The translations under genes and the position numbers were made by a program. DNA of 64,000 nucleotides from Acidobacteriaceae bacterium. GTDB taxonomy: Bacteria > Acidobacteriota > Terriglobia > Bryobacterales > Bryobacteraceae. The stretch lies in assembly GCA_019233755.1 (NCBI GenBank), contig JAFAMD010000025.1, positions 124,001-188,000 of the forward strand, in the 5' to 3' direction. The notes under the pieces are model-generated. The model worked only from the letters and a program-made list of their open reading frames with translations, ran no database searches and was not told the DNA's origin. Positions 9,995 to 18,521 of the stretch are shown here, in pieces. The first letter of the stretch is position 1. Every line of letters begins with the position of its first letter.

Positions 9995-10501
9995 CTACTC
10001 AGACTTATTCGTCGTCTGATTCCACTTCGCTGAGTTCTTCGTACCCAACGTACCGTCCTTCGTCTGCGGAGTGTAGTTAATAGTCACTTCACCGTAGGCG
10101 AAGCTGACAGACTCCGTCGGGGTGTCGTCACCGCCGCTGGAGCCGCTCCACTGAATGCTCTCCACCATGACTTCGTTGAAGTCATATTGAATATAATCAA
10201 CGGCTTTGCCGCCCGACTTGCGCAGCACCACCGAAGCTGATGGATAATGCGTGCCGGTGCAACAGGCCTTGAACAGGGTGGGCGACGCGTTATCCGTCCT
10301 CTTCATGATGTTGAACGAGCTCAAGGACACCTTGCCCGCTCCCATACCCGTGGTTCCCGATCCTACGGTTACCGGGTTGCTCGCACCCCATGAGAAACTG
10401 TAAATCTCAAAGGCCTTCTTTGAGGTATAGGTGCTGTCTGTTGTCTCACCCTGGACGGCGGGGTCACCGCCTGTAAAGTACATAAATGCGTCAAACGCCA
10501 T
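9995..10501 (-). CDS. hcp: T6SS tail-tube protein Hcp (TssD)
   Basis: A 168-residue Hcp protein that stacks as hexamers into the inner tube and is secreted. The opening MAFDAFMYFTG, the FEIYSFSWGASNP segment and a central SLSSFNIMKRTDNASPTLF match Hcp1-type proteins. The C-terminal YGEVTINYTPQ is also standard. An AG-rich ribosome site (AGAGGAAAAGAGAG) precedes the ATG. The 173-nt gap upstream, between tssC and hcp, carries two hairpins and is the largest gap in the operon. Confidence 0.95.
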   Translation of the reverse strand: MAFDAFMYFTGGDPAVQGETTDSTYTSKKAFEIYSFSWGASNPVTVGSGTTGMGAGKVSLSSFNIMKRTDNASPTLFKACCTGTHYPSASVVLRKSGGKAVDYIQYDFNEVMVESIQWSGSSGGDDTPTESVSFAYGEVTINYTPQTKDGTLGTKNSAKWNQTTNKSE

Positions 10502-10613
10502 GCTAGGTCTCTCTTTTCCTCTCTATCAGTCAGTTATTAGTTCTTCTTGTTGACCCTCGGCCCTTCTGCCGGGAGCATATTTCACGACACACTACACACA
10601 CTCCCCCTCCGAT

Positions 10614-10665
10614 ATCGCAGAGAAGAATGCGATCGCCAGGGCTGCGCGTTGTGGCGACAGCCCTG
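10614..10665 (-). other. Two tandem hairpins in the tssC-hcp gap
   Basis: In the tssC-hcp gap there are two inverted repeats. CAGGGCTG (10637-10644) pairs with CAGCCCTG (10658-10665) over a 13-nt loop, and ATCGCA (10614-10619) pairs with TGCGAT (10628-10633) over an 8-nt loop. Neither is followed by a T-run on the reverse strand. They may protect a processed hcp mRNA end or tune the ratio of hcp to the sheath genes. The rest of the 173-nt gap holds only the hcp ribosome site. Confidence 0.5.
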
Positions 10666-10674
10666 AACAGATAC

Positions 10675-12165
10675 CTAAGCCGCCGGTTGTGGCAGATCGG
10701 CTACCAGCCGCATCGAAACGGTCAGTTCGTCCAATTGAAAGTGCGGCTTCATGAAAGCGACCGCGCGATACGCGCCCGGCTTCCCCGGAATCTCTGTCAC
10801 ATCCACCCGTGCTTCCGACAGCGGATGCTTCGCCTTTAGTGACGCGCTTGCGGTCGCGCTGTTGACTACATACTGCGCGATCCAACGATTCAAGAACGAT
10901 TCGCATTCGCCGCGCGTCATATAGCTCCCGATCTTGTCGCGCATCATCGCTTTCAGGTAGTGCGCGAAGCGCGAGCACGCCAGGATATAGCTGAGGTTCG
11001 TGGAGAGCCGGGCGTTCGCGTTAGCCGAGTCCGTATCGTACTGCTTTGCCTTCTGGCACGTCTGCACACTGAAGAACGCCGCGTAATCCGTGTTCTTGCA
11101 ATGCACCAGCGGCACAAAGCCCAGATCGGCCAACTCCTTCTCGCGCCGGTCCGTGATGGCCACTTCCGTCGGGCACTTCATCGCGATATCACCGTCGTCG
11201 GTGGCGAAGTTATGCACCGTCAGGCCTTCCACTTTGCCGCCGCCCTCCACGCCGCGGATCGTTGCGCACCAGTTGTACTGCGCAAATGAATCCGTTATCC
11301 GTGAGGCGAGCGCCCAGGCGGCATTGCCCCACAGGTACTTGCTGTGGTCGGTGCCGTCTACGCCTTCTTCGTAATCGAATTCATCCACTGGCCGCGTCTT
11401 CTTCCCATACGGGTCGCGCATCAGAATGTGCGGCAGCGCCAGAGCCACGTAGCGGGAATCCTCCGAGTTCCGGAAGCTCTTCCACTTCGCATACTCCGTC
11501 GTATCGAAGACCTTCGCCAGGTCGCGCGGCGCGCCGAGCTCGGAGAAGCTGTCCAGGTTGAACGTGTCGGCCGAAGAGCCCGCAATGAACGGCGCGTGGG
11601 CCGCGGCGGCAACCTGCGACACCTTCTCCAGAAGCTCCATGTCTTCCGGACCTTTGCCGAACTCGTAATCCCCTATCAGCGTGCCAAAAGGATGACCGCC
11701 GAAGATGCCGAATTCTTCTTCATACACCTTCTTGAACATCGCGCTTTGATCGAACTCGGCAGCGCGCTGCAGGTCGCGGAGCAGGTCTTTCTTGGATGCG
11801 TTGAAGATCTTGATCTTCAGCATCTCGCCCGTTTCCGTCTTTCCAACGAGATACTTCAAGCCGCGCCAGGTGCCCTCGAGCTTTTGGAAAGCCGGGTGGT
11901 GCATCACCTCGTTCAACTGCAGCGAAATCAGGTGATCGATCTGCGCAATCCGGGCATTGATCATCGCCTCGGAATCCCGCGAAAGGGTCATCGACCCTTC
12001 AAGGAACTGCGCGACAAACTCTTTAACCAGGTCTTTCCCGCGGCTTCGCGATTCGGCATCGCGGCCGAGCCGGCCTTGCTCTACAATCTGGTCGAGCAGG
12101 CCCTTCTCGGTCTCAACGCCGGTTGCGGCCGCTCCTGCCGGAGCGCCCTTCGCTTCACTACTCAT
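10675..12165 (-). CDS. tssC: T6SS contractile sheath large subunit TssC
   Basis: A 496-residue TssC/VipB/ImpD protein. Conserved segments visible are VNARIAQIDHLISLQLNEV-like and LEGTWRGLKYLV (N-terminal third), then FGTLIGDYEF and an AHAPFIAGSSADTF stretch, and in the second half VEGLTVHNFATDDGD followed by KCPTEVAITDRREKELADLG. TssC forms the sheath with TssB in the cytoplasm. It overlaps the end of tssB by 8 bp. Length is normal. Confidence 0.97.
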   Translation of the reverse strand: MSSEAKGAPAGAAATGVETEKGLLDQIVEQGRLGRDAESRSRGKDLVKEFVAQFLEGSMTLSRDSEAMINARIAQIDHLISLQLNEVMHHPAFQKLEGTWRGLKYLVGKTETGEMLKIKIFNASKKDLLRDLQRAAEFDQSAMFKKVYEEEFGIFGGHPFGTLIGDYEFGKGPEDMELLEKVSQVAAAAHAPFIAGSSADTFNLDSFSELGAPRDLAKVFDTTEYAKWKSFRNSEDSRYVALALPHILMRDPYGKKTRPVDEFDYEEGVDGTDHSKYLWGNAAWALASRITDSFAQYNWCATIRGVEGGGKVEGLTVHNFATDDGDIAMKCPTEVAITDRREKELADLGFVPLVHCKNTDYAAFFSVQTCQKAKQYDTDSANANARLSTNLSYILACSRFAHYLKAMMRDKIGSYMTRGECESFLNRWIAQYVVNSATASASLKAKHPLSEARVDVTEIPGKPGAYRAVAFMKPHFQLDELTVSMRLVADLPQPAA

Positions 12166-12676
12166 TTGCGTCTCCCTTCGCGCCGACTTCCGACTTCAAC
12201 TTGTCGAGTTTCTCCGTGTTCCTGAGCGTCTCCTGCAAAATCTCGTCGAGCTTATCGTTGCCCTGTAGCGAGCCGCGAAGATCAGCCAGTTTCGTGCGCA
12301 GATCGAGTAGTTCCTTTAGCGGCTTGATTTGCCGCGCGACATTCGCCGGTTCGAAGTCGTCCATGCTGCGGAATCGCAGGTCCACGCCCAACTGCCCGGC
12401 CTCCGGGTCATCGCTCAACTTGTTCTCTACCTTGAACTGCAGGTGCGGCTTCATGGCCGCCAGAACGTTGTCGAAATTGTCGGGTCCAATTTCTACGAAT
12501 TTCCGATCTTTCAGGCGCGGCAGCGGCTCCTCCGGCATGCCGGTAAAATCACCGAACACGCCCATCACGAACGGTAGCTCCTTCTTCTCTATAGCGCCGC
12601 CCGTCTCCACGTCGTAAGTTATATGAACCCGGGGCGAACGCACCCGGTCTAGTTTGTGCTGTAGGCTTTCAGGCAT
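12158..12676 (-). CDS. tssB: T6SS contractile sheath small subunit TssB
   Basis: A 172-residue TssB/VipA/ImpB protein, first gene of the T6SS operon. SPRVHITYDVETGGA and LPFVMGVFGDFTG are family signatures, followed by a KFVEIGPDNFDNVLAAM segment. The ATG at 12676 is preferred over an in-frame TTG at 12682, because a GGAG site sits 8 nt before the ATG but only 2 nt before the TTG. Upstream lies a candidate promoter with a palindrome. TssB and TssC together make the contractile sheath. Confidence 0.96.
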   Translation of the reverse strand: MPESLQHKLDRVRSPRVHITYDVETGGAIEKKELPFVMGVFGDFTGMPEEPLPRLKDRKFVEIGPDNFDNVLAAMKPHLQFKVENKLSDDPEAGQLGVDLRFRSMDDFEPANVARQIKPLKELLDLRTKLADLRGSLQGNDKLDEILQETLRNTEKLDKLKSEVGAKGDANE

Positions 12677-12783
12677 AGTCAAAACTCCGTCTGCACGCAG
12701 ACTTCCTTACAGGATTCCAAGCCCGGACCTGAGGCAGGGGCACCGGATTCCGCGTTCAATCGACCTCTGGAACAGGAATGCTT

Positions 12784-12827
12784 GGTCTGATCAGACCCAG
12801 AATATAAGCAAGTACATCGCCGGTCAA
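12784..12827 (-). promoter_or_regulatory. Candidate T6SS operon promoter with 14-bp palindromic operator
   Basis: On the reverse strand, TTGACC (12827-12822) and TATATT (12806-12801) form a possible -35/-10 pair with a short 15-nt spacer. Immediately downstream is the perfect palindrome GGTCTGATCAGACC (12784-12797), which would cover the transcription start. This layout suits a dimeric repressor. The promoter is inferred from pattern only; the palindrome is a plain observation. Confidence 0.4.
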
Positions 12828-12881
12828 TAATCAATAGGCTACTGTCTCTAACCAATCGGCTAACTCCAGCAGAACGGTTCA

Positions 12882-15092
12882 TCACTGGAACGTACCCGGA
12901 TTGGAAGCTACCGAGTTCCCTTGCGAATTCGAAAGCGTCACCGTCACATTCCCTAGAGCCTTCGGATCTCCCGAGTAAGTGAAGCTCACTCCGAGGCTGA
13001 AGCCGCCCCCGCCCGGCGTGCCGAGTGCTGCAGGCGTCGCAAACCACTGCGTCTGCGCGACCTGGCCGATTGATACTGTCGCCGTAAATTGGTTGGCGCC
13101 GTTCAGCTTGGCTCCCGTCGCCGCTGAAAATACGTATGTCGCATTCCCGAGTTCGCGCGTGTTGGTTGTTCCCTGCAAACTGATCGTGAATCCTGTGCCG
13201 CCCGGATTCAGCACTATCGTAGGTTGCTGCGTGATCACCGGAACAGCCGCCCCAACCGTGACAGGTGCGGTGCAAGCCGCTGCCCCCGCCGGACAAATCT
13301 GCGACGTCACATCAGTGCCGTCTCCCTGATAGGCCACGCTCGCCAGCGTTACCGAAATCTTTCCGGCGACGCCGCCCGGAGAAAAGGCCCCGTTCGAGGG
13401 CAGGCTGACGTTTGTCGTACAAGGCGCCGCTGTACAGGGCGGTATGGTGAAAGACAACGTCCGGCCGGTTGTATCACCGGCATCGCCTTGCACGAACTTC
13501 AATGCCGGGTCGGTATAACTCTCCCCTGCCGGGAGCCCTTGTACGGAACCATCGGGGGTAAACGACAGCGTCAGTTTGCCCGTGTACCCGGCCACGTTCG
13601 TCTCCGCAATCGTCACATTCAGCGAAATATCGTATTGCGTCGGATTCGTGCTGACAACCGGCATAACCGAAAAAGTCGGAACCTTGAAAGTCGGTGCAAC
13701 TACTGTGAGCGCAATGGGCGAAGAAGGCTGGCCATGCGGATTCGCGACCGTAATGTTCAAAGTGCCGCTCTTCGTAAACGCGGAAGCGGGAAGATCCACC
13801 ACCACTTGTGTTGCCGAGCAACTCGTAATGCGGCTGGCCGGCAGCGTCTGGCTGGTCCCTCCCTCCGTGAGCGTTACTTGCAGGCCGTTGCACACGAAGC
13901 CCGTTCCCGTGAGGGTCAGTGACACATCCCCTGTTACGCCCGTCGTCACGGTACTCTGGCTCGAACCGCTGAGGGTAGGTGTCGCCGGCGCTGGCGAAAC
14001 TCCAAGGTCGAAGGATATCGGGTTCGACTGTCCGCCGGTTGGGCTCACCACCGAAATCACACTTTGCAGATCCTGGCCGTTAAAGGCCGCGCTCGGCACC
14101 TGGAACTCGAGCGTAGTGCCATCCGGGCCTATGGTCCCCGCCAGGCTCGAATAGGTCGTGCCGTTGATCACAATCGTCGCTGTACTGCCGCTGTCAAAAC
14201 CAACTCCGGCCACCGTTAGATCGCCATAACGCGACGGGTTCTGGGTCACTTGCAATACCAAAGGCGCAATGGTTGCATTGAGGGCACCCACGGTAATCGG
14301 GACGTTTGAAACCGCCGTCTGGGAAGTTGAAACGGTTGTTTGAGAAGTCGAATTTGGCGGATTCGCGTTGCCCGTATAGGTTTCAATTACCTGCCAGCGC
14401 GGATCGGTCACGACACCATTTTTTCCGGCCGTTCCGGGAGCCGCAAAATAGGTCACATGACTCACGAATTCAGAGGTCTGCGATGTGGCCGCTTGGTACG
14501 CGGGAATGTTAAAAGCAGAGTTGGCAGGCGTGGAGGCAAACCCGCTCGAACCCGTCGGATATCCTCCCACTCCCACGGCCCAGGGCGCGCCGTACTCTTT
14601 GTACTGGACTCCTCCGCCGAAGTGAAAAAACCCTCCGCCCGCATTGAGATAAATAACCACTTGGCTCGCCAGCGAGAGCACGTTCTGCATCGGAACCGGA
14701 AGATTGGAAAGCCCTCCCAGGCCGGAGCCGAACCCGATCGCGCTGTAGTTCTGAAGCTGGATCAGGCTAGGATTACTGGCGACCGTACTGAGCGTCATGA
14801 TGTCGACATTCGATATCCCAAGCAGTTGCAGCGTCGTGGCCGCATCGCTCTCCAGCCCGAAATAGCTCGGCGACCCGACAATAAACAGGATCTTCTTGCC
14901 CGGAACGGAGAACAAGTTAAAGACCGCCTTCAATTGATCGGCCGCCGGCGAGGATGTTTGCTCCGCGTAGACAAGGTCATAGATTGCATCCTCGTCCGTC
15001 GAGTGACCGGTCACCACAAGCTTTCCGCCCTGCCCGAACACCGCCACCGCACTCACGAGCAACAAGGCCAACGCAACCCGGATTCGCTTCAC
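12882..15092 (-). CDS. Secreted protein with IPT/TIG-type Ig-like domains
   Basis: A 736-residue exported protein. Residues 1-20 form a signal peptide (KRIRVALALLLVSAVAVFG). Residues about 20-250 form a globular region of unknown family that contains a GKKILFIVGSPSYFGLE segment reminiscent of a Rossmann-like core. Two Ig/TIG-like units follow (about 280-370 and 375-465; the phrases VAGVGFDSGSTATIVINGT and LTGTGFVCNGLQVTLTEG are typical). The Thr/Val/Pro-rich C-terminal part has further beta-sandwich-like repeats. No catalytic motif is recognised. It is the last gene of a three-gene operon of exported proteins, 2 nt after the preceding stop, just upstream of the T6SS operon on the same strand. 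Function unknown; a surface adhesin or matrix protein is possible. Confidence 0.8.
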   Translation of the reverse strand: MKRIRVALALLLVSAVAVFGQGGKLVVTGHSTDEDAIYDLVYAEQTSSPAADQLKAVFNLFSVPGKKILFIVGSPSYFGLESDAATTLQLLGISNVDIMTLSTVASNPSLIQLQNYSAIGFGSGLGGLSNLPVPMQNVLSLASQVVIYLNAGGGFFHFGGGVQYKEYGAPWAVGVGGYPTGSSGFASTPANSAFNIPAYQAATSQTSEFVSHVTYFAAPGTAGKNGVVTDPRWQVIETYTGNANPPNSTSQTTVSTSQTAVSNVPITVGALNATIAPLVLQVTQNPSRYGDLTVAGVGFDSGSTATIVINGTTYSSLAGTIGPDGTTLEFQVPSAAFNGQDLQSVISVVSPTGGQSNPISFDLGVSPAPATPTLSGSSQSTVTTGVTGDVSLTLTGTGFVCNGLQVTLTEGGTSQTLPASRITSCSATQVVVDLPASAFTKSGTLNITVANPHGQPSSPIALTVVAPTFKVPTFSVMPVVSTNPTQYDISLNVTIAETNVAGYTGKLTLSFTPDGSVQGLPAGESYTDPALKFVQGDAGDTTGRTLSFTIPPCTAAPCTTNVSLPSNGAFSPGGVAGKISVTLASVAYQGDGTDVTSQICPAGAAACTAPVTVGAAVPVITQQPTIVLNPGGTGFTISLQGTTNTRELGNATYVFSAATGAKLNGANQFTATVSIGQVAQTQWFATPAALGTPGGGGFSLGVSFTYSGDPKALGNVTVTLSNSQGNSVASNPGTFQ

Positions 15093-15094
15093 GT

Positions 15095-16075
15095 TTACTT
15101 GCCCTCCGGAACGGCGAGTTGCGGGATGTAGAAGAAGCGCAGATGCCCGGTGCTCATCTCCAGCACCAATCCCGGCTTGCCGGGCTGCGCGGACAGAAGA
15201 AACAAATGCGGGCTCTGGAGCGGAATCAGAGCGGTCGGGTGAGCCGGCAGCGACAGCGACTCGGTCGCGCCGCTCTGCGAAACGGCGATCACACGTTTCC
15301 CCTCCGAGTCGGCGACCAGGATCCCTGCTCCGTCGCTCAGCGCTTCCAGGTAGACTTGTTTGCCAAGCCCACTGACCTGCGCGAACGCCGGCGAGGTCGC
15401 TGAGCCGTCGCTGCTCAGCCCGACCATCGCGCCTGTACTTCGCACGCAGTACACTGCATCGGTGCTGCCGGGTAGAAAGGCAACACCCGCTGCATCGCTT
15501 GCCGATTCCAGCGGCGCTTCCTGCCTCACGAGCGAGTAGATTGTGCCTTTCTGCGATACGGCAAACACGCGACTGCCGTCATCGCTGATCGCCAGTCTGA
15601 GCAGACCGTCCGGCAGCATCAACGGCTTTAGCTCAAAAAGAATCTGCGCCGAATCGGGCAATCCGCCAATTACTTGAAGCCGGTCATTGCTCTGCGAATA
15701 CAGAACCGCTGCTTTCCCTTCCGGGCTGAACGCTACCTGGTCGGCATGCGGCATCGCATTCGGAATCGTCAACAACGGACCGCTTGCCTTCCCGCTAAAA
15801 GGCAGGATCGCGAGTGAGGTCTGTTCACCTTGTTCCGCCAGAGCATAGTGCTGCCGCGGCGCGAGGAAAACATGCGTAACACCCGGCGGTAAGGACAGTG
15901 GATCAGAAAACAGCGCTGCGGCGGGCGTGCCTTCAATCGCTCGGACACTGTTGCCGGACGCGTCAGTCGTGAGGCCCAATATCGGGGCGGACATGGCGGC
16001 TCGCGCTGATTGCGCAAAACAGCCTGCGGGACACAGCAGGAGGAACGCAACTGCTAATCGAGTGCGGGTGTGCAT
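15095..16075 (-). CDS. Secreted beta-propeller-like protein of unknown function
   Basis: A 326-residue protein with a signal peptide (residues 1-21, ending CFAQ). The body is built of repeated beta-rich units such as QVAFSPEGKAAVLYS and RLAISDDGSRVFAVS, which resemble blades of a WD40/YVTN-type propeller. No enzymatic motif is seen. It is the middle gene of the operon, between the Ig-like short protein and the TIG-domain protein (2-nt gap to the next start). A scaffold or binding role in the periplasm or on the surface is only an inference. Confidence 0.75.
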   Translation of the reverse strand: MHTRTRLAVAFLLLCPAGCFAQSARAAMSAPILGLTTDASGNSVRAIEGTPAAALFSDPLSLPPGVTHVFLAPRQHYALAEQGEQTSLAILPFSGKASGPLLTIPNAMPHADQVAFSPEGKAAVLYSQSNDRLQVIGGLPDSAQILFELKPLMLPDGLLRLAISDDGSRVFAVSQKGTIYSLVRQEAPLESASDAAGVAFLPGSTDAVYCVRSTGAMVGLSSDGSATSPAFAQVSGLGKQVYLEALSDGAGILVADSEGKRVIAVSQSGATESLSLPAHPTALIPLQSPHLFLLSAQPGKPGLVLEMSTGHLRFFYIPQLAVPEGK

Positions 16076-16096
16076 GGGTTGTTTCTCTGGGACTGT

Positions 16097-16795
16097 CTAA
16101 TGCGCGGCGCCGACCGTTGCCGTGCCTCCGCCAATCGTGCCGGAAGGTGAGCTCGATGAACTGCCGCCATGCGACAACCCGACCCCGATTCCCACTGCTG
16201 CAGCAGCCGCTATAGCGGCAATCGCAACGATTACGCCGGTCGAAATTCCACCGCCCGCCGCAGCCGCACCGCCTGCGCCCGCGCTGGCCGCAGCGGCAGC
16301 CGTGGCATAATTCACCTGCGCAATAGTTGTACTCGCCACAGTCTGCCCTTGGTTGTTAGCCGTTACGTTGATGTGGAAGGCCCCCACACCCACCGGATGC
16401 ATCCCCGAGACTGCGGCGCGCCCGGCACTGTCTGTAACTAGGGAAAGTGTTCGGCTGCCATTTGCAAAAACCGCGCTCGGTCCCATGCTGGGAGTAGTGA
16501 AGTTGATCACTATACCGGCAACCGGTAAGTTATTTTTGTCGTGTACCTCTACAACTGGCTGAACAGCGGTCTTCTTTTTTACGATGTTTACGCCGTCTTC
16601 ACCGTCGATGACAACAATTTTGAGGCTCGATAGATCAGGCGCGGCAGCCGACTCCCGTTGTTCGGATTGCACTGCTCCGGGTACCAACTGCTGCCCAAAT
16701 AACATCTGGCTTTGGAACCCGGTCAAGATTCCCAAAACAGAAAGAATGAAAATGAGCAGAGGTTGCCCTCTCAAGAAACTTCCCTTACAGTTCAT
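16097..16795 (-). CDS. Secreted Ig-like (Big-1-type) protein with Gly/Ala-rich C-terminal membrane segment
   Basis: The start at 16795 gives 232 residues and has an AGGA site 5 nt upstream; a farther ATG at 16855 has no clear ribosome site. Residues 1-36 form a signal peptide. Residues about 55-160 form one Ig-like fold (KKTAVQPVVEVHDKNNLPVA and FVTDSAGRAAVSG-like phrases) of the Big-1 kind, where a variable loop follows a conserved D-x-x-G. The C-terminus is Ala/Gly-rich with a hydrophobic stretch (GVIVAIAAIAAAAAVGIGVG) and a Ser/Gly tail. It heads the three-gene operon and is divergent from the DUF4384 gene at 16955. The role is unknown. Confidence 0.75.
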   Translation of the reverse strand: MNCKGSFLRGQPLLIFILSVLGILTGFQSQMLFGQQLVPGAVQSEQRESAAAPDLSSLKIVVIDGEDGVNIVKKKTAVQPVVEVHDKNNLPVAGIVINFTTPSMGPSAVFANGSRTLSLVTDSAGRAAVSGMHPVGVGAFHINVTANNQGQTVASTTIAQVNYATAAAAASAGAGGAAAAGGGISTGVIVAIAAIAAAAAVGIGVGLSHGGSSSSSPSGTIGGGTATVGAAH

Positions 16796-16954
16796 CGGCT
16801 TCCTGATTTTGCCGCAGAAGGCGTGAAGTGTAAAGAACTTGGACACAAAAATCAAGAAATAACTTCCACGGCGAAGTTACACCATGACAATCCCCTGTTC
16901 TAATACGACTATTTACGGCATACTACGGAAATAGAATTGCAAAGGATCTACTGA

Positions 16955-17836
16955 ATGTCATCTTTACGCTGTGTGCCTGCTCTGGCATTAGCCGGAATTG
17001 GACTTCTTGTTGCCGCCTGGCCATCGTATTCGCAGTCTGAGCCCGCGCAGTCGGAGCCGGATGGCCTTGCTGCCCGGACGCTCTACTACGATCCGGGCGA
17101 TACTCCTAAGCCCGCCAAGCATGTCGTGTCCAAGCGGCCGGCCCAATCGGTGCAGACCGTGCAAACAACACAAACCGCGCCTGTGGTGGCCGCGCCGCCC
17201 GCTTCTTTGCTCAAACCAGTAAGCGACAATGCGATGACTGCCGTCCCTCATCTCGGAGTGAGGTACAACCTCGTATTGATCAGCGATAATGGCGCTGAGC
17301 AGCCCGCCGACCCCGACAGCACGTTCCATCAAGGCGATTGCCTCGCCGTGCGCGTCGAATCGAACCACGACGGCTACTTGTATGTCATTGAGCAAGGTTC
17401 GTCCGGCAAATGGGAAGTACTTCTTCCTTCCCCTCAGATGACCGACGAAAGCAATCTCATCCGCGCTCACACTATGGCGAAAGTTCCAGAAAATTACTGT
17501 TTTGCAGTCACTGGAGCGCCCGGAACGGAACACCTTTTTCTCGTTCTATCACGCAACGCGGAGAATGTTTCTGAACTAAATGCCGCGATAAAGGCCAAGA
17601 ATGGCGGAGATACACCGCCCGACTCGCAACCGGCAAATCCGACAAATACCGGTAGTATGTTTCACCCCATCGGACAGCAAATTGCCATGCTTCGTTTGCA
17701 GTCCCGCGACTTAACTATAAAGAAAGTTGCTAAGCCGGTCGCAGCCGGTGAGCCCGTCAATGCAGTATACGTTGTAAACACAAGCTCCACGCCTTCCGAT
17801 CGGATCGTAACCGAGATCCGCCTCAAACACGAGTAA
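16955..17836 (+). CDS. Secreted DUF4384 protein
   Basis: A 293-residue protein with a signal peptide (about 1-26), a Thr/Gln/Pro-rich linker (about 50-90) and a DUF4384-like domain (about 100-200). That domain is recognised from DSTFHQGDCLAVRVESNHDG followed by YLYVIEQGSSGKWEVLLPSP. DUF4384 domains commonly accompany caspase-like or Ser/Thr-kinase proteins in bacteria; their molecular role is not established. An AAGGAT site precedes the ATG. The next gene, another DUF4384 protein, begins 1 nt after the stop, so the two form an operon with the caspase-like gene behind them. Confidence 0.85.
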   Translation: MSSLRCVPALALAGIGLLVAAWPSYSQSEPAQSEPDGLAARTLYYDPGDTPKPAKHVVSKRPAQSVQTVQTTQTAPVVAAPPASLLKPVSDNAMTAVPHLGVRYNLVLISDNGAEQPADPDSTFHQGDCLAVRVESNHDGYLYVIEQGSSGKWEVLLPSPQMTDESNLIRAHTMAKVPENYCFAVTGAPGTEHLFLVLSRNAENVSELNAAIKAKNGGDTPPDSQPANPTNTGSMFHPIGQQIAMLRLQSRDLTIKKVAKPVAAGEPVNAVYVVNTSSTPSDRIVTEIRLKHE

Positions 17837-17837
17837 G

Positions 17838-18521
17838 ATGCGCCTCTCACTCTTATCCTTGATTCCCTTTGGAATCGCCGCGCTGGCGGGCGCTTGCCTG
17901 GTCGCGGCTGCGGAGCAGGCTGCTCAGCAGGCAGTTGAAGTCACAGTCGAACTACGCACTGGAGATACCTGGAAGCCGGTTCCTTCTCAGACCGTCTTTC
18001 ACGCGAACGACGATATTCGCTTTCGCCTGCGCTCGCAGATCCCGGGTTATCTCTACGTGCTCAACCACGAGAGCGGCGGAGACCAGAGTTGGCTCTATCC
18101 CCGCCCTGAGCAGCAAAACCCGAATCGCATAGAGGTCAATAAAACCTACCTGGTCCCCGATTCGAAGGGGTCATTCATCGTCGGTGGCGAGCCGGGATTC
18201 GACATTACGTACTGGATGATCACTCCCGAACAGATGTCCGTCGCCGGATCAGCCGATCGACCGGGCAAGTCCGTGAAGCCCAATACCCTGCTGCCGCGCT
18301 GCCGCGACGAGTTATTGAAGGCGCGCGGCGTGTGCGAAGATCCACAGGCCGGCCCGCACACACTGTCCGATTCGCCGGATTTGCCGCCCTTGTTCGCTGC
18401 GCCCGGGGGGCTGGTGTCCCGCGATTTGAAATTCCAGTCGAACCGTCCTTCGGTCCGCATCTTGACGCCTGAGCCACAGTCGGGGAGCATCATCTATGCG
18501 CTTTGGATTGCGCACAACTGA
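17838..18521 (+). CDS. Second secreted DUF4384 protein
   Basis: A 227-residue protein with an N-terminal signal peptide (about 1-25) and a DUF4384-like core: FHANDDIRFRLRSQIPGYLY, then a SWLYPRPEQQNPNRIEVNKT segment typical of the family (pattern ...G-x-x-x-x-L-x-P...). It is shorter than its upstream neighbour and lacks the linker. Its 3' end overlaps the caspase-like gene by 26 bp, so the products are probably made together and may assemble in the periplasm. Confidence 0.82.
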   Translation: MRLSLLSLIPFGIAALAGACLVAAAEQAAQQAVEVTVELRTGDTWKPVPSQTVFHANDDIRFRLRSQIPGYLYVLNHESGGDQSWLYPRPEQQNPNRIEVNKTYLVPDSKGSFIVGGEPGFDITYWMITPEQMSVAGSADRPGKSVKPNTLLPRCRDELLKARGVCEDPQAGPHTLSDSPDLPPLFAAPGGLVSRDLKFQSNRPSVRILTPEPQSGSIIYALWIAHN

